The notes beneath the pieces were generated by a model. That model did not search any database, was not told the origin of the DNA, and saw only the letters and a program-made list of their open reading frames with translations. Shown here in pieces: positions 37,197 to 50,447 of a DNA stretch of 64,000 nucleotides. Source of the DNA: Emergomyces orientalis (taxonomy: Eukaryota > Ascomycota > Eurotiomycetes > Onygenales > Ajellomycetaceae); contig MOWL01000047.1 of NCBI GenBank assembly GCA_002110485.1, positions 496,001-560,000 on the forward strand, written 5' to 3'. Each line of letters opens with the position of its first letter. Positions within the stretch are counted from its first letter, which is position 1. Position numbers and translations under genes: made by a program.

Positions 37197-38341
37197 GATG
37201 GAACACTAATTGTGATTTGCTTGAGGGAACTGCGAGGATAGGAAGAGTAAAAATGGTTGAAGGGAAATTGGGGAGGAGAGAAAGTCTCTGGTGTTTAAGT
37301 GGGAGAGAAAAAAAAGAAAAAGAAAAAAGAAACCAGCCCCTTTTCTATCGTGCTTTCCTTTAGAGACGGGCTCTAAGAAAAATATAAAGGGTATTTAAGG
37401 ATACTGAGAATATTGAAGAATATTGAGGATATTGAGGATATCAGGGACAGACATGTATGTTTGAAAGGTGTATTTAGAGAGATATATATATATATATACC
37501 GTGGTATATATATTTGAATCGTTTGCGTGCATATGTGAATGTGCGCTTGTCCATGGGATTATGGACGTCATATATTTCCATTCTCCGCCATCCAGAGCTG
37601 CTACAGAGCTGCTACTACACCACCTCACTGAAAATAACAAGAGGAAAGATCCACAACTACGGGGTAAACGCATTTTGTCGGGCAAAAATACTGATGCCTC
37701 CGAGTCACCACAATCTCTCATACCCTGTAGGATAGAATTAATCGGGCCTGGAGGCACCGGCGGACCGAATGGGCTCATTCTAGGCTCGGGGATAAGAGAA
37801 TATGCACAACGGGGTATTCGAGTTTGTAAAGAGTTCTCAAGGCAATGTCAATCCTAGAAACCTGCAGGTCCTTATATCCCGCGCCCTACTGAAAGTCTAT
37901 GGCTGTGGTATATACCTAGGTGCCTATGTGCAGGTGAATGCAAATAGAATATCCAACGGTTATTCTTGACCTCTTGATGTCGTTGAAACTGCCAGAAAAG
38001 GAAACGAAGAAAAAGAGGGCAGTGGGAGAGGAGAGGTCACATGACTAAATTCCCGAGAAAATGACTAATTTACCGAGAACCGAAGCGAATAATCCGGATA
38101 TCACGGCCTTTTGACCCTGAATACCCCGCGGCACCCTTCCTTAACATATCCAAGATTGAAAATTGAAGAGTTTGACGTAGACAACCGAGGGCCATGAAAA
38201 AGAAGAAGAAAAGTTAAAAAGAAAAAAAGAAAGGGGACATGGTGGTGCGCCAGTTTTTTGGTGCTTATCTGATATCCTGCTTGCTCCTTAGGTTAGACCA
38301 TTCATAAATTTTGTGACCGTGCAGCTTCGAAAAATTTCGAT
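37197..38341. promoter_or_regulatory. Divergent promoter region (MFS transporter / Zn2Cys6 regulator)
   Basis: 1145 bp between two divergent start codons. It contains an AT dinucleotide run (37484-37498) and A-rich tracts near both starts (37310-37332; 38199-38233). A short frame at 37468-37857 shows no domain. No specific operator was identified; CGG-type half-sites would be the ones to look for. Confidence 0.45.
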
Positions 38342-41082
38342 ATGCAACACATTGACGAAAGGATGCATGATGATTATCTCCCGTCGTATACAAGTGGCGC
38401 TGCACCACGCAAACGGCGTCGTCCAGCTTTGGCTTGTGATCAATGTCGTCGCCGGAAGATAAGATGCGACCAAAAGGTGCCTTGCGATCAATGCCGCCGC
38501 TCCAAGAGCCTCTCGAGTGATGTATGCACCTATGAACTTGCCCATACTCCTGCTAGTTCTTTTTCTACTAGGCGTTATGCTAGCCCACAGCCACAGCATA
38601 CCTCAGCTCCCCAAGCTCTCCGAGCTCCAGCTCCCACCGTACCTATTTCTCGGGTACACAACACTGGGAACTTCACAGCATATCCCTCTCCTTCTACTGC
38701 GAATCTATCGGACCAGAGCCCCCATGCAGATGATCAGCGAAGTGATACCGCCAGATCTACTCGGAATGCCCCCCAGAACGTTCAATCTGCAGCGACAATT
38801 CAGGCGCTCGTCGATCGGGTACGCCTATTGGAAAAGAAGATGTCCGAGTCAACGAGCACGAGCTCTGTTATTATTTCTCCATCACCCGTAAGCGGACAAT
38901 TGGAAGCATTGGAAGATTCTGAAAGTTCGCGCGCTCCTGTGAGAGGGATCTTCTCTAAGACGAGATTTTTCGGGAAGAGCCACTGGATGAATTGTGCTAA
39001 GGAGGTTGGGGCTACTCCTTTTCATTTTATTCCCCCTTTCACTACCTACTCCTACATTTATCAGTGTCTTCAATGATTTTTATGCCGGAGGGCTTATATC
39101 TATCCCCTATTCTCTGTCGAATGGGCTCGCTAACTGAAGCTAAAGTTTGAGATGGTTTATAGCCTAAGGCATCGGCTTGAACTAGAGGATAATTCCGGGA
39201 TATCTAGAATGCTGGATCGATGTAAGACATTAGCAAGAGCTGCGAAAGTCAGGCGTTCAATTCGCCATCCAGATTATCCGGATTTAAAAGATTTAATTCC
39301 ACCGCGTGAGACGGCTGAACATCTCGTTTCGGGCTATCTTCGCACCTTCGAGTCTGTTTATCGAATCCTTCATGTGCCCACTTTTCAGCAGGAATATCTT
39401 CAGCTCTGGAATAACCCCCAGTCTGTGAGTCAGGCTTTCGTGGTGAGATTACTCCTCGTCATGGCCATCGGCACTTGCTTTTATAAAGGCCCGGATAGCT
39501 CCATTACACCTCGGACGACGGCAGCACCCTGGATCTATGCTGCTCAGGCATGGTTGGGTGGACCGTCTGAGAAATCTCGCGTCAATATTGTTGCCGTCCA
39601 GATACACTGCCTTTTGCTTCTAGCCCGGCAGAGTTGTGCGATTGATGGTGACATTGCTTGGATATCGGCCGGCTCCCTGCTACGGGCAGCAATGTACGTT
39701 GGTCTACATCGAGACCCACAATATCTTCCAAAGATGGCAGCTTTCCAGGCGGAGCTACGGAGAAGACTGTGGGCTACAGTGTTGGAAATCTTGCTCCAGT
39801 CAAGCATGGATGCAGGCGGAGCACCTCTGATTTCTCTCGAGGATTATGACTGCGAGCCTCCCTCCAATATCGACGATCAGCATATGAACGCTGATGACCC
39901 CGCAGCCGTCCCTTACGTGACCACCGAATTCACCCATACCAGCGTCCAAATCGCGATCTTGAAGTCCTTCCCTATCAGACTCCAGATGGCAAAGGCACTG
40001 AACGACATACGCTGTGAACCTTCGTACGATGAAGTGCTGAGACTCAGTAGTGAGCTCACCAACATCAACCGTGACAACTCGCTTCACCTTTTCAAGCCAG
40101 CCCACCATTCGCAGGACGGCAGCACACAGCCGTCTGTATTCCAAACACAATCAATCTCCCTCCTCACCAACAGGTTTTTGCTTGCTCTACATCACCCTTT
40201 CGCTGTCAAAGCAAGGACATACCCAAAATACTACTTCTCCCGTAAAATATGCTTAGATGCCGCTCTTCACATCCTTTCGCCAAGTGAACGCAAGAGTAAT
40301 GGTGATGGGAATGTCGTAGTAAATGACAATGCAAACAGGGACGATGATGATTTTGACCGCATAAAGCTGCACGCCGGAGGCCTCATCCGCAGCTCCCTCA
40401 TTTACGCACAATTCACGGTCTCATTAGAACTCATCTACCAACTTCAGGAGGATACGCCAAGGGTTTTCCCTTCGAACACACCGTCATTACCCTCCCCATC
40501 GTCGTCGGCGACACAAACATGGCGAAGAGAACTGCACACCGCGACGGAAAATTACATGCGTTTAGCAATGCGGCGGATCCAGAATGGCGAAACTAACGTT
40601 AAGGGTTATATATTCTCTGCTTGTGTGCTGGCACAGATCAAGGCGATGGAGACGGGCGTTACGGAGTTTGAACCGCCGATTTTTGAGGCGGCGAAGGCGG
40701 CAGTGGATGAATGTTACTTCTGGCTGAAGGAGCGAGCAAAGCAGCATGGAGAGGGACAGCTTAAGGAATCTGAACAGGAGGACGAAAACACGGGGTTAAA
40801 TACATATAATACTATTTATGGCGATGGTGGTGGAAGTGCCGAAGCTGAGAGTCAGAGAATTGAATGGGGCGATTTGGTAAGGGACTCCCTTTCGTTTTCA
40901 TTCTTTTTATTTCTTGTTTTCCCTCCTAGATTTTTTGTTTCTCATTTTTCCCCCACTCTTTTCTACGGACCTCTTTGGAATCGATATACTAATATCTATA
41001 TTTCGTCTTGTAGGACTCGCAATTCCTCTTCCACATACCCGATTCGTGGTTATTTTCCGGCCTCCCGTCCGGGGATCTGTAA
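38342..41082 (+). CDS. Zn2Cys6 fungal transcription factor
   Basis: Three exons: 38342-39004, 39146-40876 and 41014-41082; 2463 nt, 820 residues. Zinc cluster at residues 32-62 (Cys32, 35, 42, 48, 51, 62) after a basic stretch RKRRRPALA. The last spacing has ten residues, a little long. A short coiled coil (TIQALVDRVRLLEKKM) precedes SKTRFFGKSHWMN, typical of this class. The first intron is joined as CAKE then FEMVYSLRHRLE, which matches the usual FxK-type continuation. The fungal_trans region follows (LIPPRETAEHLVSGYLRTFE, ESVYRILHVPTF, IDGDIAWISAGSLLRAAMYV, GLHRDPQYLPKM). The C-terminus DSQFLFHIPDSWLFSGLP comes from the last exon. Probably nuclear; it may control the divergent MFS gene, which is inference from position only. 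Confidence 0.87.
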
Positions 41083-43607
41083 TAACTAGCCCTGCATGTG
41101 ACGAGTGTTCCTTTTCCAGACCGTTGCTGTTGTATAATTACTCCGTATTAGTTTTAAGTAATATTGTTGCTTCTCGCTTCTCCTTTCAGGATTTTGCGTC
41201 AGGGCTGATCGGCATGTAAATTACATGAAATGAGGCGTTGGGATGTATCTATTTTTATCAGCCCTTTCCTGCATGAACTATCGCCACTCATGTCAACCCC
41301 AAATAAATAATAATATATGCACGCCATCACAAAAATAACCCACTAATTTCCTGTCTCCGTGGGGCCGTCGCATTGGTCCGACCATCAATTCCCACATGGG
41401 ACCTGACCGCACAATGACGACAAGGCAAATCATCGTGGGATACTGTTTGGGACCACGCTGGTGCTGGTAGCTCAATTCATCCCCCATCATTTGCAATAAT
41501 TTGCAGCTGGTATGCAGCAGAGCGAGTTTTTTCGCTATTGGATTGGTACTGCACCCTGATAAAATCCAAACCAGCCATAAATCACGACTTATTATCGGAG
41601 GTTAGGGCGGCAAATAAAATCACTAGCAGCACTCGCCCTGTAAAAAAGCGCCTATCATTGTAATTTGATTACTGGCGGTCGGCGTCTGATACCCCTCCTA
41701 GCTTTGAAATTCTGATGAAATGGGCAGTCAAAGAAGATACAAATAAATGCCTCACTGGGATTGGTGAACGCTGGCGAATCCTGTTAGGTATATGATTTTA
41801 TTTTTGCTTTCCGTTATCCTGATGCTTATTTTCAAGTACGGAGTATCGACTCTGGAGATGTGAAATAATGCAAGTGGTGAGGGATAGTTATACATGTGGT
41901 TTGGTTGCCTTTGGTTAGGTGAGGGCAGCCTGCTTGCTCGCTGTTTTGGGGTCCTTGCCCTAATTCATTTTATCGTTTTGGGACAAACCCTGCAGACCCG
42001 TGGACAAGAAGTATGTAGAGCAACACAATTAAACTCTTGAGGGGAATGAGGAACAACAGTTGCGACATGGATGAATATCCAGTAACTACTGTCCCTAGCC
42101 CGCCTGAAGAAATATGAAAACGAGCCAGAAGCACTCCATGAGGCTCGGCGCTGTTGATTTGTTCGTCTTGGTGGCTGGAAATGTGGCCCGGGGCGAATCC
42201 CCGCAGGCCAGCTGCAGATTCAGCGTCATCGTTTGCTCACTGGGGTTTTTCTCCGCCCATCCGTAGGAGAGTTAGCTTGCTCCTCAATCCGTGAACATGC
42301 ATCCCATGACATGACATGACATGACATTACATTAATATGTCTCCGTTATCCCCAACTTGTCGGTGAATGGGCAGCGAGTTGATTAACTGGTATGGCGCTT
42401 GGCAGCTGTGCGGAGGAGAGACACGGACATCCCCTGTCCTGCAGCCGGGCGGGTCTGACACCTTCTTGTGGTTATCGTCGTTGTTCAGTACAGAGCCTCA
42501 CCCTCTCCTGGGCTTTTATGTGCAGGCCTGATATACGAGCCAGGAAAGGCTGACTCTTGTTATCGCGGTTTGCATTTCCATCTTGACAGAGTTTAACTCT
42601 TTTAAAAATATTTCGCTGCGGCTGTTGCCGTGTTTTCTTATTTTCTTTTCATCTTGAAAATTCATTCAATCTCCCCATCACACATTTGGGCTCACCAACC
42701 CCCCGGTCTAGTGAGCCAGGTTAAACCCTGGAATGAGTTGAATAATTAAAGGGTCACTATATCTAAAACATACGTATGCCTCGCTCGGCGGTCTCCATCT
42801 GGCACTCGAGATTTTCTCTCACAGACTCTTCGCGCATTCGATTCCGATTGTTCCATTTTTGCGTGTCTTCCCAAACTGCCAGTCCTTACCTGTTCCGGCG
42901 TGTTGCTTAATTTTGTTTCGTTCCTCGGTGGCATCTATGAAACAGAAGGAAATAAAAGCAAATCTTATTTTAATACCGCAGTGTGCTCTTTGTTCATGTT
43001 ATTTCCCGAGCTCTCGGGCGCGCCCCTCCACCACCTTTTTACACTAAATTTACTAGGCTAGCCAGGCCCCGCTTGACGCCACCTGAGCAGGTTAGGACGA
43101 TTAGTTACATTTACTTGTTAAAATCGTTTGATCTTCATCTGTCGTCGTTCTTAATTACAGGAAGCTTTCCCTCTTGCCCCCGCCGCCGGAAACGATCAGC
43201 AAATGTTTTCCTGCAGAAACATATTACGCTATTAAACGCTTGCGGGTCGCTATTTCGATTCCTTTTTCTTCCCCTCCCGCGTGGTCTGCTGGAAATCTTT
43301 AAATATAGAATATTAATAGTAATACCTGCTCTATTTCTCAGGAGACCATATTTCGGCGAGATCATATCCCATCATTGTAACAAACGACCTAAAGGGTTTC
43401 GAATTTTCAACTTTCTACTCCATATACAGCCACGAGATTGCCTCCTCGAACCTTTTCTATCATATTTGCTAGCCTAGCTCCCTATTGAGAGGTCCCGATA
43501 TGGGACTCCCCCCAGAGATCTTCTCCATCAGCACACGGATATCCCCCGACCCGTAAAACCAACTTCTCAATCACCATCTCTCGACTCACGATCAATCAAT
43601 CGATACC
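41083..43607. other. Long intergenic region
   Basis: 2.5 kb with no supported gene. It holds two exact copies of the palindromic 9-mer TACTCCGTA/TACGGAGTA (41139-41147 and 41837-41845) and a short (ATGAC)n tract at about 42306-42326. The CT-rich final 150 bp upstream of the sugar transporter looks like a fungal promoter and 5' UTR. Confidence 0.45.
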
Positions 43608-46045
43608 ATGAGGCTGTTCGAACCCTTCACGGAACCAGTTGCCGCTTCCGACCGCTCCTCCTCCGAACTCGACAATATCACTACCACTACAACGAATCGC
43701 AAAACCTCCCATGCAACCGCGAGCACAACAACCCCCTTCCCCACACAAAGGCAACACTCATTCCTTCACTCACGCCGCGAATCGCTCACAGCTGCCGAGC
43801 GCGCGCGAAGGAACCTCAATGCGAAACTTGCCAATCCGCTCGCCGGCCTCAGTCATGCCACCCTCATGAAGCGTGGCGGCCGTTATGCGCGCCAGCACCA
43901 AGTTGGTGACGATGAAGATATCCGCGCCTTTGAGCTGGGCGCGGTGCTGGCACAGGCGCCCGAGAAGTATGAGAGTGTCGAGGGCTTGACGGAGAAAGAG
44001 CTGGAGGTGCTCAGGGAAGAATTTACGAACCGATGGTCGCAGCCGCGACTCATGTATCTGGTTATTGTTCTTTGCTCACTCAGTGCGGCGGTTCAAGGAA
44101 TGGGTTAGTTGAATTTCCCCTTACTACTTTTTTTCGCTTTTTTTTTTTCCCTGTGACATGTTCTTCATTTTTCCCTCTTTTCATTTTTCGTTTTTCATGA
44201 ATTTGGGATTAAAAATCTTCCTCTGCCCACCTCCATCTTTTGATTTTCTAGAAAATGTTTTGCTTTTTCTTGTTTTCAGCCTTACTTTTACCTCGTTCCG
44301 TGGTTCGCCTTGCATGCATTTGGGTTGGAAGTTTAAAGCATAAAACTCTCTGTTTCTTTATCTAAACTGATGGCCCATTGACAAAACCTTAAGACGAATC
44401 CGTCGTGAATGGCGCACAGATATTCTACAAATCACAATTCGGCATTGGCGGCCTCGATTCACGTTCAACATGGCTAGTCGGCTTGGTCAACTCAGCGCCT
44501 TATCTCTGTTGCGCTCTCATAGGCTGCTGGCTCACAGTTCCCTTTAACCACTGGTTCGGTCGACGCGGCACAGTATTCATTACCTGCGTATTCTCGGCCA
44601 TCGCGTGCTTCTGGCAGGGCTTCGTGAACTCATGGTGGCATTTATTTATCAGTCGTTTCGCCCTAGGGTTTGGCATTGGGCCCAAGTCCGCGACCGTGCC
44701 CATATACGCCGCCGAGACTACGCCGCCAGCTATTCGTGGTGCCCTGGTGATGCAATGGCAGATGTGGACTGCTTTTGGTATTATGCTCGGTTATATGTCT
44801 GATCTGGTCTTTTTCAATGTGCCCGATACACCCAGCGTAACGGGTCTGGGGTGGCGTCTGATGCTGGGCTCTGCCATGTTTCCCGCCGTGCTGGTGTGCA
44901 CCTTTGTTTTTGTTTGCCCCGAGTCCCCACGCTGGTATATGAGCAAAGGTAGCCATTACAAAGCATATCGTTCCATGTGTCGTCTGCGTTTTATGAAGGT
45001 GCAGGCTGCCCGTGATCTATTCTACATGCACACCCTGCTCGAGGCGGAGGCGACCATGAAATTGGGCCAGGCAAAAATCCTCGAACTCATCACAGTCCCC
45101 CGTAACCGGCGCGCACTCATCGCATCGGAAATTGTCATGTTTATGCAGCAGGTACGTACCCCATGTACATTTCCCAGAAATTACAAACCCATCACTAACA
45201 TTCTCTCCTTCCAGTTCTGCGGTGTAAACGTCATAGCCTACTACTCCTCCGAAATCTTCCTAGACGCTGGCTTCTCCCAAAAGGCCGCATTGGCAGCCTC
45301 CTTCGGTTTCGGCGTGATAAACTGGCTCTTCGCCATACCCGCCGTCTACACAATCGATACCTTCGGCCGCCGCAACCTCCTCCTTGTCACCTTCCCGCTC
45401 ATGGGGCTCTTCCAACTACTAACGGGCTTCTCGTTCTGGATCCCCACCGACGGCTCACCCACTATGCGCAGAGCCCACACCGGCTGCGTCGCTCTGGGTA
45501 TTTACCTGTTCGGCATCGTCTACTCGCCAGGTGAGGGACCCGTCCCCTTCACTTACTCGGCCGAGGCGTACCCCCTCTACGTACGTTCGCATGGCATGGC
45601 GTTGGCGACGGCGACGACATGGTTTTTCAACTTCGTGCTGGCAATTACGTGGCCGAGTTTGAAGAATGCGTTTAAGCCGCAGGGTGCGTTTGGGTGGTAT
45701 GCTGCTTGGAATATAGTGGGCTTTGTGCTTGTGCTGTTGTTCATGCCGGAGACAAAGGGGAAGACGCTTGAGGAGCTGGATCAGGTGTTTTCGGTACCGA
45801 CGATGGTGCATGCGAAGTTTGGGGCGGGGGAGTTGGTGTACTATTTTCGGAGGTATTTGTTGCGGCAGAAGGGTTTGAAGAAGGTGGTGCTTTATGAGAG
45901 AGATGAGGGTGGGGAGAAGAGGAGGAGGAGGAGGGAAGGAAGTGAGAGTGAAGGTACGGGTGCCGATGTTGATGCTGATATCAATGCCAAAGTCAATTGG
46001 AGGGGCCAGGAGTTGAGTGATGAGGGGAGGTTGGAGAATGGATGA
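43608..46045 (+). CDS. MFS sugar-type transporter
   Basis: Three exons: 43608-44103, 44394-45151 and 45215-46045; 2085 nt, 694 residues. A long hydrophilic N-terminus (about 145 residues, Ser/Thr then basic) precedes the first membrane segment. Sugar porter marks: VVNGAQIFYKSQFGI near helix 1-2, FGRRGTVFITC, the loop GFGIGPKSATVPIYAAETTP followed by PAIRGALV, PESPRWYMSKG, DTFGRRNLLLVTFP and the terminal PETKGKTLEELD. This resembles the myo-inositol/hexose branch of fungal sugar transporters; the exact substrate is not deducible. The C-terminal tail is Arg-, Glu- and Asp-rich. The first intron is unusually long here (290 nt) and T-rich. Confidence 0.9.
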
Positions 46046-46866
46046 TGCGGACGGGTGGAGTAAGTATTTATTGTTCATGCGTTATGCTTCATGTTTTATG
46101 ATTTTCATATGGGAGTTTTTCATTGCATACATTCATTGGGTTTTCCTTGTGTTTAGAGATTCCTATTTTATTCGATTTCTTTGCCATGTATTTGTCGATG
46201 AGGCTTTCTATATTCCCCCCAACAACATTTTGTGGGTTTGTATGCGGGCGCAGGAACGGGTCCTCGTGGATTATGTATTCATGTCCTTCCCATTTTCCGC
46301 ATTTCGAGGTTGATTCCCCTGCTGGTGTGTATCTACTGCACTCACTATTGAACCAGTTTTTGGCGAGTGGAGCACTACATTTCATAATACATTACTAAAT
46401 GGCCCCAATGGTTGGACATAATTTGAATGGAAAATGAGTTATTCTCTTTTCAAGCAATGATTCTATACATAGCGAGTTATTTGATTCAACTGTGAAAGTT
46501 ACCTAATTTCGATAGGCCGCCCTGGTTCAAAGAACATCATATTTACAAGGTACCCACTCTGGGCTCGGTTCTCCATATATTTAACTGCAAGGTCTTCGAG
46601 AACAAGTTAGTCTATGACTTGCAAGAGATTGATTTAAAGGCAATGTTGAAAAGGACGGAAGGATGGATCAGACAGCAGTTGGTAATGTTTACTATCCACA
46701 TTTTTGTTTCGGAACAGGTCTGTGTGAAAATTTGCTTCATCATAGAAAGTAGGGAGGAAGTATTATGAGTTGAGTTAAGTGCGGGGATAAAACTTTAGTA
46801 TAAAACATGGACATACCAGTTACTAATATAAGGGTGCCATAATGAAATGTCGTAAAAAGGTCAACC
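46046..46866. other. Convergent intergenic region
   Basis: About 820 bp between the 3' ends of the sugar transporter (+) and the histidine phosphatase (-). No gene recognised. Confidence 0.5.
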
Positions 46867-47823
46867 CTAGTTCTTCGGCTTTTGGAAGAAATTGTCAATG
46901 CGTTGTTGTGTTGCATCATGCTTGGAGCTGCCAACGCCTGGAGTGCGCCTGAGATTGCTGAGATGTTGTCTTCCATTTATCGTTAGGATTGTCATTGTAT
47001 GGCCATGCAACGGCGGGTTTGGAGTATCATGATTTGCTTCAGTTTTGTTTGAAACATCCATGTTATGCTGAGGTTGACCACTGTCCCTTGCCGGAGCTGG
47101 GGCTGAGAGGATATCTTCTTCCCGCCCAATGGCAAGTTCTAGATAGCCCGTGTTTGACCACGACGAAATGCGTTTCACGACCTGGACATCTGGCCCGAGG
47201 ACAACATGTTTGGATAGAAACAGTCGAGGCAGAGCTTCCCAGAGCGCTGAGAGCAAAACGCCATGAGAAACAACTGCAACAGATTGAGCAGTATGTGCAA
47301 CTTCACAGACCACTGGCACTAGATGGTGGGAGAGAAATGATTCCACCCGAGAAGCGACCGAAGCATGCGATTCCGGCGTTCCGGCTGCTTCAGAGGCAGG
47401 GTTTCCATCTTCCCTTCGCACAGTAAGCCATGATTTCCCCTCCAGAGATCCGAAATCCCTTTCCCTCAGTATTGGCAGCATGATAGGCAATAGCTGAGAC
47501 GAAGCGCCATCTCGCTCTTCTCCGCCAGCAAAGCCACAGATGCCTTCAGCAGTAGTACGAGCCCGTAGTAGATCCGAAGCGAAGACCGTGGTAAACTCAA
47601 CGCCTTGTGTCTTGAAATGAAGAGCTAGCCGCTGGATTTGCAGCATGCCATGGTTGGTTAAGGCTGAGTCCGTTGTTCCTGCGCTGAACAGAGCGTAGCC
47701 ATTTCGTGTGAGCAACAGCACACGCCCCAACGTACAGATTTATAGGAGAAATAGAACTGCTTCATACTAGACCTGGGCAACATTGTGTTCCGACTCGGCG
47801 TGGCGGATGAGGAAAAGTTTCAT
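46867..47823 (-). CDS. Histidine phosphatase (phosphoglycerate mutase-like)
   Basis: Two exons (minus): 47768-47823 and 46867-47683; 873 nt, 290 residues. The donor GTATGA lies inside the codon of Tyr, so the join reads NVAQVYAGTTDSALTNHG, the expected continuation of this family. The phosphate-binding motif LIRHAESEHN has the catalytic His8 (RHA in place of the more usual RHG). Other family residues: FASDLLRARTTAE, LRERDFGSLEGK and VAVVSHGVLLSAL with the second His. Members are broad phosphatases or bisphosphoglycerate-type enzymes in the cytosol; the physiological substrate is not known. The C-terminal 60 residues are polar and end in a possible PCNA-interaction-like QQRIDNFFQKPK motif. Confidence 0.85.
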
Positions 47824-48734
47824 CCCGGGCCAGGAATGGGGTAAGATGGGAGAGATGGGCAGTTCATTTGTTGGGTAGCTGGGGTCGCCGAAGCATTGTC
47901 GATGCAGACAGCTTAACAAGGCAATCTTCTCGAGAAAAATATTGTTGGGAAAACACACAAATAACAATAAAATCAATATGCAGATCAAAAAAGAGAGACA
48001 CGAGAGGACGAGGAATTTTTCGCGGGTTTTATACACTGACAGTCTTAGCGCCTTGGCATTGTTCACCTCAAAACCTCCCACCTCACTCTCCACCCACCCG
48101 CCATGCAAACACACAGAACATCGCAGTTCTGGTACGACTCACTACATGTTATAAGCACGGGACGATTAGCAGGATATTGTTGGAGGTTGCTACGGCTACT
48201 GCAGCCACGTGGCCTCCCAATCCTATTTAGTTGAAGCTCGCTAGCTAGATGATAACAATCAACAACCTCCTTCAACAGATATCACTGCACCGTTTACTCA
48301 TCATTGAAGAGCTCGGAAACAGGCATATAACTCCGCCCAGCGGAGCAGCCAGTCTTATTCCCAACGGGGGTAACCTGTCAAGGTAGGGGAGCTGCGGCAA
48401 TCGGCTGGGACATTTTCTCGAGGCGTATCATTATCCAATATGATGTTGAGAATGCCACCAATAACCGCCTGGAGTTCTTTACAATGTCGTATGCCATAAG
48501 ACACTTTGTCGTGCATATTTAGCGGAACCCCCGTTTTCTGTGTAATACTCTTACTGCCCGGCACACCCTGCAGATGAGGGTAGCCATAAGAAGCTTAATG
48601 CGAGTTGTACCTGTCTGCAAATTCAAAATTACTTTCCGGAAACTGCTTTGGCGGTATGCTGAACCCTGACCGCTGTGATAATATATAAAATCAGCCCCCA
48701 CTTTGCTGTCATCCTAGTCACGTGAGACACTGGG
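47824..48734. other. Intergenic region
   Basis: About 910 bp upstream of the phosphatase (-) and of the C2H2 gene (+), so probably a divergent promoter. No domain in short frames. Confidence 0.45.
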
Positions 48735-49577
48735 ATGCGCATAGCATGGGGATTTGGTGCAAGCATGCCATGCTCCAACTTCCATCAAACACAGATGATT
48801 TTGCCAGCAGAATGGGTAAGTAGCATCGATCTGTTTATGACATGGTCTCTGACAGTTATCACAGAGTTGGAATTTATCATAACCTCACAAGCCAGGCCGT
48901 CAGAAACCCTCTCGCATAGAGAGTGCCGCGAGCTGTGCAAAACCATCGAGTTGATATACGCGCGATTGGTTATTGCAGAGGACATCATCAGCACTCTAGG
49001 AGCAGGCCATTATTTGGATGAGACATTTGATGGTTGCATATGCAGCTTAGAGGATATAAAACGGCGCCTACGACCATATCAGCAACATGACCGACACGAG
49101 TCCCGGCCACACCTGCACACGTGCCCTGCTGCAACATGTCAGCACCAGTTTGAGACTGCCGACAACCTGCCACGGCATATCCGAAATATGGCTGATCTTA
49201 GCCACCAGTTTGACAAAAAGATACTGGACGAGAGATACTGTTTTCAGTGTGGCAAAGAGTTCGCTTCAGCCAAATCCCTTTGGTTGCATGAGAAGAACAA
49301 TCATTTAGAATCAAGCTGCTTCAGGATTGATGCTTTTAGGCAATTTCGTAGAGCTTGTGAGTTTCCATTGCTCGTTCGAATATAATGCACACTGTCTCAC
49401 GTCGAACTAACGGCCACAGCACAACAGCCAGCTGGCTGGCCGTCAAGGAAGAGGAAAATTGGTGACTGCGAAAGAGACGCTTCGTCAGGCAACTTTCGGA
49501 ATCAACGCCAGAAACAATCAGACTTATCGAGAACGGCCACTAGCGGAAATGCTGTCCATTCTACAATCCATTGCTGA
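48735..49577 (+). CDS. C2H2-like zinc-finger hypothetical protein
   Basis: Two exons, 48735-49356 and 49420-49577 (780 nt, 259 residues), joined through a GTGAGT donor and CCACAG acceptor in phase. Two Cys/His clusters are visible: HTCPAATCQHQFETADNLPR followed by HIRN, and YCFQCGKEFASAKSLWLHEK followed by NNH. The second is close to a classic C2H2 finger (C-x2-C-x12-H-x4-H). The C-terminal part is basic (PSRKRKIGD) and could be a nuclear localisation signal. The start is uncertain: Met11 is an alternative. It is the last gene before the retrotransposon island, so partial origin from a repeat or a decaying gene is possible. Confidence 0.5.
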
Positions 49578-50447
49578 ATAAGGCACAAAAATTAACTGTT
49601 AATGATGTTTATCTCTATCCACAAGCATCAAATCGATATTGGCTGGACGAGCCCAAGTTTGCTTGATCTGAGGGACTTTCTCAAGCTGAGCTAACCGCAC
49701 TCGTGGGTGTGCGCATCACAAAATAAGTAATTGGAAGCGAGATATTCATGGGCTCGAGCTGCCCTTATATTGTAGTAGTAAAGAGCAGAGCAAGCAAAAT
49801 TAAAATTATTGAATAGAAAACATTGCCTTAGCTTGACCCAGCACTGTAAAATATATCTATTAATTCAAAACAATTATATTCAAATAGAGCAAATGCTGAG
49901 CTGCAGGTATTTTATTCTAATCAAATGCAAAAGAGAAATGAAAAAAAAGATGAGAATATGAGAAATTGAGAATAATCTATAAGATGAGTGAAGGCTTTCA
50001 GAAATATATAAAACTTTTATCTTGATAATTGATCTTCTTGCACTGATAATCAGCTGGAAATCAAGATGGTTGAGAGTTCTGTAACAGACAGTCAGTCAGA
50101 GCACTGAGTTCATCAGACTGTGTGAGCATTCTGTACTTGAGTGAATATGTAACAGTTCTGTGTGTAGTTTCTGTATAAAGTAGAAGATCTTTCAGAGTTC
50201 TCAGTCTTATATTACAGATATTACAGTTCATCAGCTGAAACTTTTTCAGATGCTGTCTCTGATTCACAGAATAAATAAACTCAATCTATCAGCAAGAGTT
50301 TGGTGTTCTGTAAACAGAGAAAGTATATTTTGAGTTACTGTTCTGTTCAGACTGCTCAAACAGCTGACTCAAGAAGTATATTGAATGATGACTGAGTCAT
50401 CACTTCTGTCTTGACAGCTGTTGATTTCATGGTGATCAGTTTGGGGC
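49578..50447. repeat. AT-rich decayed repeat, edge of the island
   Basis: The sequence turns AT-rich with very few CC, GG or CG dinucleotides, the same composition as the decayed gypsy copies to the right. Short frames (for example 50061-50267, minus) have no domain. It is probably an older repeat into which gypsy relic C inserted; identity not established. Confidence 0.4.

Noticed and set aside
48815..48858. GTAAGT...GACAG intron in the C2H2 gene
   Set aside because: Removing it shifts the frame into an early stop; the unspliced frame continues through the zinc fingers.
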